64,000 nucleotides of DNA from 66-474 sp040388785 (GCA_040388785.1 JAZKBD010000023.1:95141-159140), one strand, 5' to 3'. Shown: positions 33,746 through 46,003, counted from the stretch's first letter. A program made the numbers and translations. The notes: a model not told the origin generated them from the letters alone.

Positions 33746-35329
33746 TCAGTGGCGGAAATGCCGGGTGCCCGTAAAGACCATCGCCATGTCGTGTTCGTCC
33801 GCGGCGTCGATGACTTCCTGGTCGCGCATCGAACCGCCGGGCTGGATGATTGCGCGCACGCCCGCGCCCGCGGCCATGTCCACGTTGTCGCGGAACGGGA
33901 AGAACGCGTCCGACGCCATCACGCTGCCCTGCGTGGACAGCCTGGCCTCGGCGGCTTTCATCGCCGCGATCTTCACGCTGACGACGCGGCTCATCTGGCC
34001 GGCACCGATGCCGACCGTGGCGCCGTCCTTCGCGAACACGATCGCGTTGGATTTCACGAACATCGCGACGTGCCACGCGAACAGCAGGTCGCGCAGTTGC
34101 GCGGCGTCGGGCACGCGTTTGCTGACGACCTTGAGGTCGGACAGCATCAAGGTATCGGCATCGGAATCCTGCACCAGCACGCCGCCGCCGACGCTGCGCA
34201 ATTGCCGTTGCACCAGCGCGGAAGCTTCGGGCCATTCGCCGGTGGCGAGTGCGCGCACGTTCGGCTTCTTGCGCAACGCGGCCAGTGCTTCTTCATCGAA
34301 CGCAGGCGCCACCAGCACTTCGACGAACTGGTTGGTGAGGATTGTCTTCACCAGCGCGCCATCGATCGGGCGATTGAAGGCGATGATGCCGCCGAACGCG
34401 GAGGTCGCGTCGCAGGCGAACGCGCGCTCGTACGCACGCACGGGATCGGGATCGAGCGCCACGCCGCAGGGATTGGCATGCTTGACGATCACGCACGCCG
34501 GCGTCTTGTCGAACGCCTTCACGCATTCCAGTGCGGTATCGGCGTCCACGAAATTGTTGTACGACATCTCCTTGCCCGAGAGCACGGAAGCGCCCGCCAC
34601 GGTGCCGGCGGTCGGCCGGCCGTCGAGGTACAACGCGGCGGCCTGGTGCGGGTTTTCGCCGTAGCGCATTTCCTGCGCGCGGTGCAGCGCGAGATGCAGC
34701 ATCGGCGGATAAGCCTCGCCCGGTTCGCCATTGGCGCGCGTCGCCAGCCAATCCGCGATCATGCCGTCGTAGCGCGCGGTGTGCGCGAACACTTTCGCGG
34801 CGAAGCGGCGGCGCTGTTCAAACGAGGTGCCGCCATCGCGGCGCAGCGTCTGGACCAGTTCGCCGTAATCGGCCGGATCGCAGACCACCGCCACGCGCTC
34901 GTGGTTCTTGGCGCCCGCGCGCAACATCGCGGGACCGCCGATGTCGATCTGCTCGATGGCGTCGTCGTACGTCACGCCCGCGTTCGCGACGGTGCGTGCG
35001 AACGGATACAGGTTGACGACCAACAGGTCGATCGGCGTGATCGAATGTTCCAGCATCACCGCATCGTCGACGCCGCGCCGCCCGAGCAGGCCGCCGTGCA
35101 CCTTGGGGTGCAGTGTCTTGACGCGGCCATCCATGATTTCGGGAAAGCCGGTGAGTTCGCTGACGTCGCGCACCGGCACGCCGGCCTCGCGCAATGCTTT
35201 CGCGCTGCCACCGGTGGAAACGATTTCGATGCCCAGCGCGTGCAGGGCGCCGCCGATGTCGGCGAGACCGGTCTTGTCGGAAACGCTGAGCAGCGCACGG
35301 CGCGCGGTGATGATGCCCGATCCTGTCAT
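33746..35329 (-). CDS. purH: Bifunctional AICAR formyltransferase/IMP cyclohydrolase
   Basis: A 527-residue protein of standard length. Residues 1-~200 are the MGS-like IMP cyclohydrolase (SVSDKTGL, STGGSAKALREAG, MDGRVKTLHPKVHGG) and the rest is the AICAR transformylase with the catalytic KHANPCG near residue 267. It performs the last two steps of IMP synthesis. It follows fis by 22 bp, an arrangement conserved in Xanthomonadaceae. Confidence 0.97.
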   Translation of the reverse strand: MTGSGIITARRALLSVSDKTGLADIGGALHALGIEIVSTGGSAKALREAGVPVRDVSELTGFPEIMDGRVKTLHPKVHGGLLGRRGVDDAVMLEHSITPIDLLVVNLYPFARTVANAGVTYDDAIEQIDIGGPAMLRAGAKNHERVAVVCDPADYGELVQTLRRDGGTSFEQRRRFAAKVFAHTARYDGMIADWLATRANGEPGEAYPPMLHLALHRAQEMRYGENPHQAAALYLDGRPTAGTVAGASVLSGKEMSYNNFVDADTALECVKAFDKTPACVIVKHANPCGVALDPDPVRAYERAFACDATSAFGGIIAFNRPIDGALVKTILTNQFVEVLVAPAFDEEALAALRKKPNVRALATGEWPEASALVQRQLRSVGGGVLVQDSDADTLMLSDLKVVSKRVPDAAQLRDLLFAWHVAMFVKSNAIVFAKDGATVGIGAGQMSRVVSVKIAAMKAAEARLSTQGSVMASDAFFPFRDNVDMAAGAGVRAIIQPGGSMRDQEVIDAADEHDMAMVFTGTRHFRH

Positions 35330-35351
35330 GAAGATGCGTGTTTCCCTGTGT

Positions 35352-35642
35352 TCAAACGATGCCGAGTTCGCGCAGTTTCTTGCGCAGCGTGGCGCGATGG
35401 ATGCCCAGCACTTCGGCGGCGCGGCTCTGGTTGCCTTCGCTCCAGGCCAGCACTTCGCGCAGCAGCGGCGCTTCCACTTCGCGCAGCAGGCACGCGTACA
35501 GGCCCTGGCGGCAAGGCGTGCCGTTCAAGTCGGCGAGATAGCGGCGTGCGCTCGACGCCATGCATTCGCCCAGCGTCGGACTGCCGGTGCGTGGCGGTTC
35601 GCCTTGGACGGCTGGCGCGGAATTCAGGGAGCGGGTATCCAC
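35352..35642 (-). CDS. fis: Nucleoid protein Fis
   Basis: A 96-residue Fis-family protein. The C-terminal helix-turn-helix is diagnostic: SEGNQSRAAEVLGIHRATLRKKL (marking 35358-35426; quoted motif core NQSRAAEVLGI). The start is GTG at 35642. Fis binds and bends DNA and activates rRNA promoters during fast growth. It lies 22 bp upstream of purH and 94 bp after the DUF3426 gene. Confidence 0.93.
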   Translation of the reverse strand: MDTRSLNSAPAVQGEPPRTGSPTLGECMASSARRYLADLNGTPCRQGLYACLLREVEAPLLREVLAWSEGNQSRAAEVLGIHRATLRKKLRELGIV

Positions 35643-35736
35643 GATCGACGGAGCTTGGACGGGCGTACGTGCCGCGCGAGCGAGCGCGAACCAACGAGTC
35701 TAGCAGCCCCGAATGGGCGCGCGCAGCCCCGCGCGA

Positions 35737-37086
35737 TCAATCGAAGCCGAAGTGGAACGACACCGCGCGCTTGCCCGGATCGGCGACTTCGAACGCCACC
35801 GCGGCGGTGGCGCCGGGCGTGATGCCGGCGGCACGCCGGACCGGATCGGGCATGTATTCGACGGGCCGGAAGCGGCGCATCGCGACCACGTTGTTGTCGA
35901 GGTCGGTCAGTTCGACCACCACGACCGGCCACGGTTGGCGGTACGGCGCGTTGTTGCGGAACGTCGCCGTGATCGCGAGCGCGCCTGCCGCACCGGGATC
36001 GGGACGGATGTCGCGCGACAGCAGTTCCAGTTTGCCGATGTCGCGGATCGGCGGCAGCCGGCAGTCGATGCGTGCGCACACGCGCAGTGCTTGCGCCTGC
36101 GTCGCCGGATCGCGCACCAGCGTGACGCGGCTGGCCCAGGCAAGCTGCGCGGCCAGTGCCAGCGCCAGCACCACGCAACCGAGCGCCCACAGTCCGTCGC
36201 TGCGGCGGATGCGGCGGCGTGGTGGAATGTAGACGGGCTCGGCGGATTCCGCTTCCCCGCTTGCAGCTTCGTTTTGCGGCTCGGTCGATGCGGAGCGTTC
36301 CTCTGCCGCGGTGTCGGCGTGCGGCATCAATCCGTCACCCGCTTGCAGTTCATCTTCCGGCAGCCATGCGTCGGGATCGGGTTCGACATCGGGGGCAAGC
36401 GGAACGGCAATGCCGGGGTCGTCCACGAATTCCGCCGGAGTGTGCTGCGGCATGAGCGACTCAATTTCGTCGCTCGCCAACGATTCGGCGGAAGGCGCAG
36501 TTTCGGCGACGTCTAGGTCGGCGACGTCCAATCCCCATGCTTGGGTGAAGGGTTCGGATTCGGCCAGTTCGCTATCGACGGCCGCGGGCGCCGGGATGTC
36601 GGGAACGCTGTTTCCCATCGCCGTCTCGCCCGCCGCCATGGGGATGATGTCGAGCTCGGCAAACTGCGTCTGCACCGGCACGTCGGCCAGTTGCCATCCC
36701 GCGTCGCCCTGGATCGCTTCGGGCGGAATGCCCGCCGCATCCGCGATCAGTGCGCGCGCGCGGTCGCCGGCAAGCGCGTCGAACCACGCCTCGCCGGGTT
36801 GCGTGGCGGAATCGTTTCCGGATGGCGACGCCGCCCACGGTCGCGCGGATCTCGCCGCGGCCTGCACGGCCTCGGCTGACACCGCCGATGTGAGCGTCGG
36901 CGCGAGCACGTCGGGATCGTGTTCCGGCAGTGTCGCGTCCGGTTCGGTCGGCAAGGTATCGCTGAGGGTGCGCAGTGCATCGAAACGTTCGGCGCAGTGG
37001 CCGCAGCGGACGATGCCGAGCGAGGCTTGCAGGGCATTCTCGTCGATCTCGAAAATCGTCCGGCACTGCGGGCACTGGGTGTACAT
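35737..37086 (-). CDS. Zinc-ribbon and DUF3426 membrane protein
   Basis: A 449-residue protein. The N-terminus MYTQCPQCRTIFEI and VRCGHCAERFDAL form a zinc ribbon (CxxC...CxxC). It is followed by a long acidic, low-complexity region (~50-285), one membrane helix near 300 (LGCVVLALALAAQLAWA) and a C-terminal periplasmic DUF3426 domain (~320-449) with immunoglobulin-like strands. I start it at MYTQ because the zinc ribbon must begin there. Between prmA and fis it occupies the position this family usually has. Its function is unknown. Confidence 0.87.
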   Translation of the reverse strand: MYTQCPQCRTIFEIDENALQASLGIVRCGHCAERFDALRTLSDTLPTEPDATLPEHDPDVLAPTLTSAVSAEAVQAAARSARPWAASPSGNDSATQPGEAWFDALAGDRARALIADAAGIPPEAIQGDAGWQLADVPVQTQFAELDIIPMAAGETAMGNSVPDIPAPAAVDSELAESEPFTQAWGLDVADLDVAETAPSAESLASDEIESLMPQHTPAEFVDDPGIAVPLAPDVEPDPDAWLPEDELQAGDGLMPHADTAAEERSASTEPQNEAASGEAESAEPVYIPPRRRIRRSDGLWALGCVVLALALAAQLAWASRVTLVRDPATQAQALRVCARIDCRLPPIRDIGKLELLSRDIRPDPGAAGALAITATFRNNAPYRQPWPVVVVELTDLDNNVVAMRRFRPVEYMPDPVRRAAGITPGATAAVAFEVADPGKRAVSFHFGFD

Positions 37087-37214
37087 GGGCGAGAGCAAGT
37101 TGGGCGCTACGCGCCCCGTAAAGAGTAAAGGGTAAGAGTAAAAGCGGCGCCGTGGCTCTTCCTTACCCTTTGCAGCGCCGAAGGCGCGACTTTACAGCGA
37201 GCGTAGTGAGCGAC

Positions 37215-38117
37215 TTACCGTGTTCCATCGATGCGGATCCAGTCTTCGCGGCGCGCCGAGCGCAGATGCGCGAAGCCGCAGGCGCGGTAGCGTTCCAGCA
37301 GTTCGGATTCCTGCCCGGCCAGGATGCCCGACAGCGCGAACGGCGCGCCCGGTTTGCAGAGCGACGCGAACAGCGGTGCGAGTTCGCTCAAGGGGCCGGC
37401 GAGGATGTTGGCGACGAACACGTCGGCGCGTATGTCGCCGGGAAGTTCATCGGGCGAGCAGACGTGCAGGCGCTCGGCCACGTAGTTGCGTGCGGCATTG
37501 TCGCGTGTCGCGGTGAGCGCCTGCGGATCGTTGTCGACGCCGATCGCGTGCGCGGCACCAAGTTTCAGCGCCGCGATCGCCAACACGCCGGAGCCGCAGC
37601 CGTAGTCAACGATCGCCCTGCCCGACAAATCGAGGCCGTCCAGCCATTCCAGGCACAATGCGGTGGTCGGATGCGTGCCGGTGCCGAACGCGAGGCCGGG
37701 GTCGAGGCGCACGATGATGGATTTACGATCCTCGCGGGACGGCTCGATATTCCACGGATAAATCCACAGCCGCCGGCCGAAGCGCATCGGCTGGTAGCGA
37801 TCCATCCACGCGCGTTCCCAATCCTGGTCGGCGACTTCGCGGAACGCGATGCGGTCGGGTGCGAGTTCCGGCAACGCGTCGTGCAACAGATGCACCAGGC
37901 CGCGACGATCGGCGTCAGCTTCGAACAATGCGAGCAACGTCAGCGAGCGCCACAGCGGCGTTTCGCCCACGCCCGGTTCGAGGATCGCAGCCTCATCGGG
38001 CGTGTCGGCGTCGGCATCCATGAGCGTCACCGACAGCGCGCCGAGTTCCTCCAGCGCGGCTTCCGCGCGCGGTTGCTGCGCGGCGTCGGTCGTCAGTTGC
38101 AGTTCGAGCCACGGCAT
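37215..38117 (-). CDS. prmA: Ribosomal protein L11 methyltransferase
   Basis: A 300-residue PrmA. The N-terminal substrate-recognition domain starts MPWLELQL; DPGLAFGTGTHPTT and DYGCGSGVLAIAALKLGA (motif I) are family signatures, and VANILAGPL is the NPPF-like catalytic region. It trimethylates L11 at several lysines. It is 9 bp after accC in the aroQ-accB-accC-prmA unit. Confidence 0.96.
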   Translation of the reverse strand: MPWLELQLTTDAAQQPRAEAALEELGALSVTLMDADADTPDEAAILEPGVGETPLWRSLTLLALFEADADRRGLVHLLHDALPELAPDRIAFREVADQDWERAWMDRYQPMRFGRRLWIYPWNIEPSREDRKSIIVRLDPGLAFGTGTHPTTALCLEWLDGLDLSGRAIVDYGCGSGVLAIAALKLGAAHAIGVDNDPQALTATRDNAARNYVAERLHVCSPDELPGDIRADVFVANILAGPLSELAPLFASLCKPGAPFALSGILAGQESELLERYRACGFAHLRSARREDWIRIDGTR

Positions 38118-38126
38118 GGGTGTGCC

Positions 38127-39497
<1,371 letters not shown>

Positions 39498-39502
39498 GGC
39501 GC

Positions 39503-39967
39503 TCAACCGATGACGAACAGCGGTTGATCGAATTCCACCGGCTGGCCGTTTTCGGCCACGATGGCGAGCACGGTGCCGGCGACTTCGGCCTCGATCTGGT
39601 TGAACATCTTCATGGCCTCGATCACGCCCAGCGGATCGCCGACCTTCACCTGCTGGCCGACCTTGACGAACGCTTCCGCGCCCGGCGACGCCGCGGCGTA
39701 AAACGTCCCGACCATCGGCGAGCGCACCACGGTGCCGGCTGGCAGGCCGGGTTCCGTCGGAGCCGTTGCGGCAGGCGTCGACGTTGTGGCCGCTGCTGCG
39801 GGTACGGCGGCGACGGGAGCGGGTGCGGCGATCACCTGCGGTGCAACGGCGCCGGCGGTCGGGAAGCGCGACAGGCGCACGACTTCCTCGCCCTCCTTGA
39901 TCTCGAGTTCCGAGAGGTTCGACTCTTCCAGCAGTTCGATCAGTTTTTTGACTTTTCTGAGATCCAT
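39503..39967 (-). CDS. accB: Biotin carboxyl carrier protein of acetyl-CoA carboxylase
   Basis: A 154-residue BCCP. An N-terminal MDLRKVKKLIELLEESNLSE-type helix, an Ala/Pro-rich flexible linker (~45-75) and a C-terminal biotinyl domain with EAMKMFN, whose Lys carries biotin (~residue 120). It moves carboxybiotin between AccC and AccA/AccD in fatty acid synthesis. It lies 29 bp after aroQ. Confidence 0.97.
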   Translation of the reverse strand: MDLRKVKKLIELLEESNLSELEIKEGEEVVRLSRFPTAGAVAPQVIAAPAPVAAVPAAAATTSTPAATAPTEPGLPAGTVVRSPMVGTFYAAASPGAEAFVKVGQQVKVGDPLGVIEAMKMFNQIEAEVAGTVLAIVAENGQPVEFDQPLFVIG

Positions 39968-39996
39968 GATGGTCTCGCTGTGTTCGGTTGAAAGGA

Positions 39997-40440
39997 TCAG
40001 GCGCCGGCCAGCCGCTTGATCGCGGCGTCCAGCGCATAGCGGTAACTGTCCGCACCGAACCCGGCAACGACGCCCGCGGCCAGGTCGGAAAAAAACGACT
40101 GGCGACGGAACGCTTCGCGCGCGTGGGGATTCGACAGGTGCACTTCGATGAAAGGAATCGCGGCGGCGGCCAGCGCATCGCGCAGCGCCACCGAGGTATG
40201 CGTGAACGCGGCCGGATTGATCAGGATGAAAGCCGTGGAGTCATGCTTGGCCGCGTGCACCCGTTCGACCAGTTCGTGTTCGGCATTCGATTGACAACTC
40301 GTCAACGTATGGCCGGCTGCTTCGGCCTGCCGACTGAGCGCGGCGTCGATGTCGCCCAGCGTGGTGCGGCCATACACCTCCGGCTCGCGGTCGCCGAGCA
40401 GATTGAGGTTGGGGCCGTGGAGGACCAGAATCTTCGCCAC
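39997..40440 (-). CDS. aroQ: 3-dehydroquinate dehydratase, type II
   Basis: A 147-residue protein starting at GTG 40440. VLHGPNLNLLGDREPEVYG contains the catalytic Tyr; INPAAFTHTSVALRDAL and EVHLSNPHAREAFR supply the His and substrate loop. It performs the third step of the shikimate pathway. It heads the aroQ-accB-accC-prmA unit, a linkage common in gammaproteobacteria. The 268 bp upstream to the tlpA-like gene hold no gene I can support and probably contain the promoter. Confidence 0.96.
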   Translation of the reverse strand: MAKILVLHGPNLNLLGDREPEVYGRTTLGDIDAALSRQAEAAGHTLTSCQSNAEHELVERVHAAKHDSTAFILINPAAFTHTSVALRDALAAAAIPFIEVHLSNPHAREAFRRQSFFSDLAAGVVAGFGADSYRYALDAAIKRLAGA

Positions 40441-40708
40441 GCTTCAGCAGAACCTGCGGCCGCAGCCGGAAGCCGCGCAGTCTGAACTGTCATTCACGTC
40501 TTGTCCAGCGTTGCACGGTGGATCGCTGAAGTTGGGCGAAGTTGGGTGCGTGTTTGCGCGATGGTCCTTGATCGCTGCTTCGCGGGAGCGTTGGCGAGCC
40601 GAGACGACAAAGGTTCGGCAGAAATCGCCGCGGCCTAGAGCCGCCGTCCATGGCCAAGAGCTCCGTGGCCCGGCTTTCCGCGACAGCCACTTCGAACGGA
40701 ATCCAACG

Positions 40709-41275
40709 CTAACGAGTTGCTGTCTTGCCTTCCTTCAGCCAATCCTTGAGCAAGCCTTCGTCCAGCGGGCCCAGTCTGGTTTCCAGGAGGCGTCCGTCGC
40801 GGCCGATCAGCACGCTGTACGGCAAAAGCCCGGCGGTGTCGCCAAATACCGTCGTGGGCACGGGATCGGCGTCGATGCCGGTCAGGATGGGATAGCCGAC
40901 GGCGACGCGCTTCAGGAATGCGGTGGCCGATTGCGGCTGTTCCATCGCCACGCCCACCACCTGCATGCCATCGGCGGCGTAGTCACGCTGAAATTCCGCC
41001 AGCAGCGGCATCTCCTTGAGGCACGGCACGCACCAGCTGGCCCAGAAATTCAGCAGCACGGTCTTGCCGTGCCAGCGTGCGAGGCTGGTGGCACGACCTT
41101 GCAGGTCCGGCAACGCGTAGCCGCTGACCGCATCGCCCACCGCGAACGTCTTGACGCCTGCCGGTGCAGGCGGCTGCTCCGGCATCCGGTTCGCCCAATC
41201 ATGCTGCAGCCACCAGCCACCGGCGGCGGCAAGGCAGGCAAGCGCAAGGATCAAGATCGTGCGGCGATCCATCAT
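40709..41275 (-). CDS. TlpA-like periplasmic thiol-disulfide reductase
   Basis: A 188-residue protein with an N-terminal signal anchor (ILILALACLAAAGGWWL) and a thioredoxin fold whose active site is NFWASWCVPCLKEMP near residue 80. The cis-Pro is in LLPYSVLIG. It is probably a reductase kept reduced by the DsbD encoded immediately upstream: its ATG overlaps the dsbD stop by four bases. It may serve cytochrome c maturation or another periplasmic thiol pathway. Confidence 0.9.
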   Translation of the reverse strand: MMDRRTILILALACLAAAGGWWLQHDWANRMPEQPPAPAGVKTFAVGDAVSGYALPDLQGRATSLARWHGKTVLLNFWASWCVPCLKEMPLLAEFQRDYAADGMQVVGVAMEQPQSATAFLKRVAVGYPILTGIDADPVPTTVFGDTAGLLPYSVLIGRDGRLLETRLGPLDEGLLKDWLKEGKTATR

Positions 41276-43104
41276 CGCGTTGCCGACTCCGTGTCGGCAT
41301 GGAGCAGCGCTTCGCGGACCAGTGATGCCGTCAAACCCGTCGGCAACGCGTGGCCCGCGCCGCCGCCGCGTGGATACACCACGTACAGCGGCACGCCGGG
41401 CGAATGGAATTGCTTGAGGTACGCGCCGATCTCGGGATCGACGTCGGTCCAGTCACCCTTCATGTAAACGGCCCCGGTTCGCGCGAGCAGATCCTTGAAA
41501 CCCCGCGTGTCCAGCACCGCGTATTCGTTGGCCTTGCAGGTGACGCACCAGTCGGCGCCGATGTCCACGAACACCGGTGTGCCGGCGTCGCGCAGCGATT
41601 GCAGTTTCGCGGGGCTGAAGGCCACGCTGCTTCCATCCGATGCCGTCGCGCGTGCCGGCGGTGCGACGCGTGCAATCGCGTACAGCGAGGCCAGTCCGGC
41701 CAGCGCCAGCACCAGCGTGAACGCATGTCCGATCCGCCGCGCGGGACCGCCGCGGCCATGCCACCAGAATGCCGCAGCCAGCAGCACCATCGCCACCAGC
41801 ACCAGCGCCACCGCGTCGGCGCCGCGCTGGTGCGCCAGCACCCACACCAGCCACACCGCCGACAAATACATCGGAAACGCGAGGATCTGCTTCAGCGTTT
41901 CCATCCAGCGGCCGGGTTTCGGCAGCAGCCGCGCCAGTGCCGGCACCAGGCCGATCAGCGTCAGCGGCAAGGCCAACCCGATGCCGAGCACCAGCATAAC
42001 CAGCAATTCGTGCGACGGCGGTGCTATCAACGCGTACGCCAGCGCGACGCCCATGAACGGTGCGGTGCATGGGCTGGCGACGATCACCGCCAGCACGCCG
42101 GTGAAAAAGTGCCCGGCCGCGCCGCCGCGTCGCGTCAGGCCGGTGCCGAGATTGCCGAGCCCCGCGCCGAACTGCACCACGCCCGACATCGACAAGCCCA
42201 CCGCGAACAGCACGCACGCCAATACCGCCACGATCAGCGGCTGCTGCAACTGCGTGCCCCAGCCGACCGCGTGCCCGGCACCGCGCAAGCCCAGGATGGC
42301 CAGTCCGATCGCGAGAAAGGTCGCGATCACGCCCGCCGCGTAAACCAGCGCGTGCGCGCGGGCCCGCTGCCGCGACTCGCCGCTTTCCAGCACGCCGACC
42401 GCCTTGATCGCCAGCACCGGCAATACACACGGCATCAGGTTCAGGACCAGGCCGCCGATGAAAGCCAGCAGCAGGGCGAACGCCAGGCCCGTATCGAGCG
42501 GGCTCGCATTTTGTGCGTTGGCTGCATCGGCGGATGCCGGTGCGCCGGACGTTGCAGCCAGGGAAGCGGTGATCGGATTGCGCAGTGCGCCATGCTCGCC
42601 ACCCGCCGCCGCGAGCGGGCCACCGCCGGATGTGGGCAGGACGAAGGTCTGCGTATTCGGCGGGTAGCAAATTTTGGGCTCGACTTCGTGGCAGCCTTGA
42701 TAGCTCACTTCCACCTTCAACGTCGCGGGCATCGCGCCCGCTGCGCTGTAAGCCTGCGATGCATCGACCGCGCCGTGATAAATCTCGACGTCGCCGAGAT
42801 AGGGATCGTGCTCCTTGATGCCTGCGGGCGTCTGCAGCGCACCGGCCGTGACGCCGGGCGTCAGGATTTTCGCGTGGATGCGGCCGCGGTACAGGTAATA
42901 GTGCGGCGCAATGTCGAAGTGCAACGCGACCGTGCCCGGCTTTGCAATGCTCGCCTTCAACGCGAACGCCTGCGTCACCGGCAGCAGGCCATCGCCGGGA
43001 CTCGCGCTTTGCGCGAAGGCGCCCGTGGCCGCGAGCAGCAACATCGCCAACAGGATCAGAGGCGAGGGAAATCGGTGGACGGCTGACATTCTTGAGGACC
43101 ACAT
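41272..43104 (-). CDS. dsbD: Thiol:disulfide interchange protein DsbD
   Basis: A 610-residue protein from the ATG at 43104; an in-frame ATG at 43089 (605 residues) is equally possible, and neither has a strong ribosome binding site. After the signal peptide, the alpha domain (~40-160) has the CHEVEPKICYPP cysteine pair. Eight membrane helices follow with MPCVLPVLAIKA and VASPCTAPFMG carrying the two membrane cysteines. The C-terminal gamma thioredoxin domain has DIGADWCVTCKANE near 500. It passes electrons from cytoplasmic thioredoxin to periplasmic thiols. It is coupled to the TlpA-like gene. Confidence 0.95.
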   Translation of the reverse strand: MWSSRMSAVHRFPSPLILLAMLLLAATGAFAQSASPGDGLLPVTQAFALKASIAKPGTVALHFDIAPHYYLYRGRIHAKILTPGVTAGALQTPAGIKEHDPYLGDVEIYHGAVDASQAYSAAGAMPATLKVEVSYQGCHEVEPKICYPPNTQTFVLPTSGGGPLAAAGGEHGALRNPITASLAATSGAPASADAANAQNASPLDTGLAFALLLAFIGGLVLNLMPCVLPVLAIKAVGVLESGESRQRARAHALVYAAGVIATFLAIGLAILGLRGAGHAVGWGTQLQQPLIVAVLACVLFAVGLSMSGVVQFGAGLGNLGTGLTRRGGAAGHFFTGVLAVIVASPCTAPFMGVALAYALIAPPSHELLVMLVLGIGLALPLTLIGLVPALARLLPKPGRWMETLKQILAFPMYLSAVWLVWVLAHQRGADAVALVLVAMVLLAAAFWWHGRGGPARRIGHAFTLVLALAGLASLYAIARVAPPARATASDGSSVAFSPAKLQSLRDAGTPVFVDIGADWCVTCKANEYAVLDTRGFKDLLARTGAVYMKGDWTDVDPEIGAYLKQFHSPGVPLYVVYPRGGGAGHALPTGLTASLVREALLHADTESATR

Positions 43105-43111
43105 GAAAGAC

Positions 43112-43144
43112 GGGCCGCGCTCCACGGTTGGAGACGCGCGGCCC
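43112..43144. terminator. Hairpin between cutA and dsbD
   Basis: GGGCCGCGC (43112-43120) pairs with GCGCGGCCC (43136-43144); an inner TCCA/TGGA stem extends it. On the minus strand it is followed only by GTCTTTC, so termination of cutA transcripts would be weak. It lies 8 bp upstream of the first possible dsbD start. Confidence 0.5.
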
Positions 43145-43232
43145 CTTTGCTTGAGTGCACCACGCAGCAGCGCCGGTTCAAGATTTATTGCGGAGCCCGG
43201 GAATTCTCGCAGGCCGGCGCAGGCGCCGCCAC

Positions 43233-43556
43233 TCACGAAGCGGTGGTTTCGCGTGCCAGCCAGTCGAGGTAGGCCGGCAATCCTTCGGCAATTTCGACCG
43301 CCGCGAGTTCCGGCAGCTCGTGGGGATGCAGTTCGATCAGCCGATCGCGCAACGCCGGCAAGCGTTCGCGTGCGGTCTTGATGATCAGCAGCACCTCGGC
43401 GTCTTCGTGGAGCTCGCCCTGCCAGCGGTAGCTGGAAACGACGCCCGGCAGCCGGTTGACGCAGGCCGCCAGCCGCTCCTCGACCAATGTGCGGGCGATC
43501 CGGGCCGCCGTTTCGGCGCTGGGACAGGTGGAAAAGGCGAGCAGGGGCTTGGGCAT
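43233..43556 (-). CDS. cutA: Divalent-cation tolerance protein CutA
   Basis: A 107-residue CutA. AFSTCPSAETAARIARTLVEERLAACVN and YRWQGELHEDAEVLLIIKT (marking the two conserved blocks, residues ~7-35 and ~43-62) cover the trimeric ferredoxin-like fold, with the Cys/His residues thought to bind copper. The start MPKPLLAFSTC at 43556 matches homologues. It diverges from groES, as in several gammaproteobacteria, and lies upstream of dsbD. Confidence 0.92.
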   Translation of the reverse strand: MPKPLLAFSTCPSAETAARIARTLVEERLAACVNRLPGVVSSYRWQGELHEDAEVLLIIKTARERLPALRDRLIELHPHELPELAAVEIAEGLPAYLDWLARETTAS

Positions 43557-43610
43557 CCCGGCAGCGTAGCAGCCGGTTCCCTCGCTTGCCGGAAAAGTCG
43601 CCCAGGGCTC

Positions 43611-43638
43611 TTGAATCCCGGCTTTCCGCACCTACAAT
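43611..43638 (+). promoter_or_regulatory. groESL promoter
   Basis: TTGAAT (43611-43616) and TACAAT (43633-43638) form a good sigma-70 promoter with a 16-bp spacer, directly followed by and overlapping the CIRCE element. No full sigma-32 box is evident. Confidence 0.65.
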
Positions 43639-43664
43639 TAGCACTCGCCGTTGTTGAGTGCTAA
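43638..43664 (+). promoter_or_regulatory. CIRCE element (HrcA operator) of groESL
   Basis: TTAGCACTC-N9-GAGTGCTAA, a perfect match to the CIRCE consensus, located at the transcription start and 44 bp before the groES ATG. It shows that the heat-shock repressor HrcA, encoded elsewhere, controls this operon. Confidence 0.97.
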
Positions 43665-43708
43665 CAACGCCAACCCTTTCTCTCATCCCCAACGCAGCTG
43701 GAGTCGAT

Positions 43709-43999
43709 ATGAAGCTTCGTCCGTTGCACGACCGCGTCATCATCAAGCGCCTCGAGGCGGAAACCAAGTCCGCCGGCGGCATCGTCATCCCCGACACCGC
43801 GACCGAAAAGCCGATCAAGGGCGAAGTGGTCGCCGTGGGCACCGGCAAGATCCAGGAAGACGGCAAGGTCCGCCCGATGGCGGTCAAGGCCGGCGACAAG
43901 GTGCTGTTCGGCAAGTATTCCGGCACCGAGGTCAAGGTCGATGGCGAGGAACTGCTCGTCATGCGCGAAGACGATCTGGTCGCCGTTCTCGAAGGCTGA
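43709..43999 (+). CDS. groES: Co-chaperonin GroES
   Basis: A 96-residue GroES. MKLRPLHDRVIIKR starts the fold, and ETKSAGGIVIPDTATEKP is the mobile loop that binds GroEL. LLVMREDDLVAVLE ends it. CTGGAG precedes the ATG. It forms the lid of the chaperonin and is the first gene of groESL under CIRCE control. Confidence 0.98.
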   Translation: MKLRPLHDRVIIKRLEAETKSAGGIVIPDTATEKPIKGEVVAVGTGKIQEDGKVRPMAVKAGDKVLFGKYSGTEVKVDGEELLVMREDDLVAVLEG

Positions 44000-44023
44000 T
44001 TGAAGCCCGACGAACTCCTTATC

Positions 44024-44090
44024 CGTCGTCCCGGCGCAGGCCGGGACCCAGATCGAAAAGCTGGATGCCGGCCTTCGCCGGCATGACGAA
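44024..44090. repeat. REP-like double hairpin between groES and groEL
   Basis: Two stem-loops, TCCCGGC/GCCGGGA (44029-44035, 44040-44046) and ATGCCGGC/GCCGGCAT (44065-44072, 44077-44084), form a palindromic unit of the type scattered through many proteobacterial genomes. It may adjust the groES:groEL transcript ratio. A degenerate relative follows at about 45940. Confidence 0.7.
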
Positions 44091-44117
44091 AGCAAAAGAC
44101 ACCTCAGGAATAAAACC

Positions 44118-45770
<1,653 letters not shown>

Positions 45771-45839
45771 GTTATCCCTCGCCGCTGCGCGGCGACGGAT
45801 CAACTACGGTGTTATCCGTCGCTTCGCGACGGATCAACT
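45771..45839. repeat. Two direct repeats with internal palindromes after groEL
   Basis: GTTATCC...CGGATCAAC occurs at 45771-45805 and again at 45811-45839. Each copy contains a small stem (TCGCCGC/GCGGCGA in the first, GTCGC/GCGAC in the second). They look like degenerate copies of one short palindromic repeat. Confidence 0.6.
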
Positions 45840-45902
45840 CGGCTCGTTCGAGCGTCCAGAAGCTGGACGCTCAACTCGCCGGAAGTCCGAAGCAACACGA
45901 AA

Positions 45903-45929
45903 GCCCCGCGAGCGATCGCGGGGCTTTTT
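45903..45929 (+). terminator. groESL terminator
   Basis: GCCCCGCGA (45903-45911) pairs with TCGCGGGGC (45916-45924) around GCGA, followed by five T. A short A-run on the other side makes it possibly bidirectional. Confidence 0.93.
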
Positions 45930-46003
45930 CGTGCGGTCATTCTGGCGAAGGCCGGAATTCGGATTTTGGATGTGAGGTTGCTTCGCACCGCTATCCTCGC
46001 GCG

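Noticed and set aside
40490..40690. A 66-codon minus-strand frame in the aroQ-tlpA spacer
   Set aside because: No ribosome binding site, no family likeness and unusual composition. The region more likely contains the aroQ promoter.
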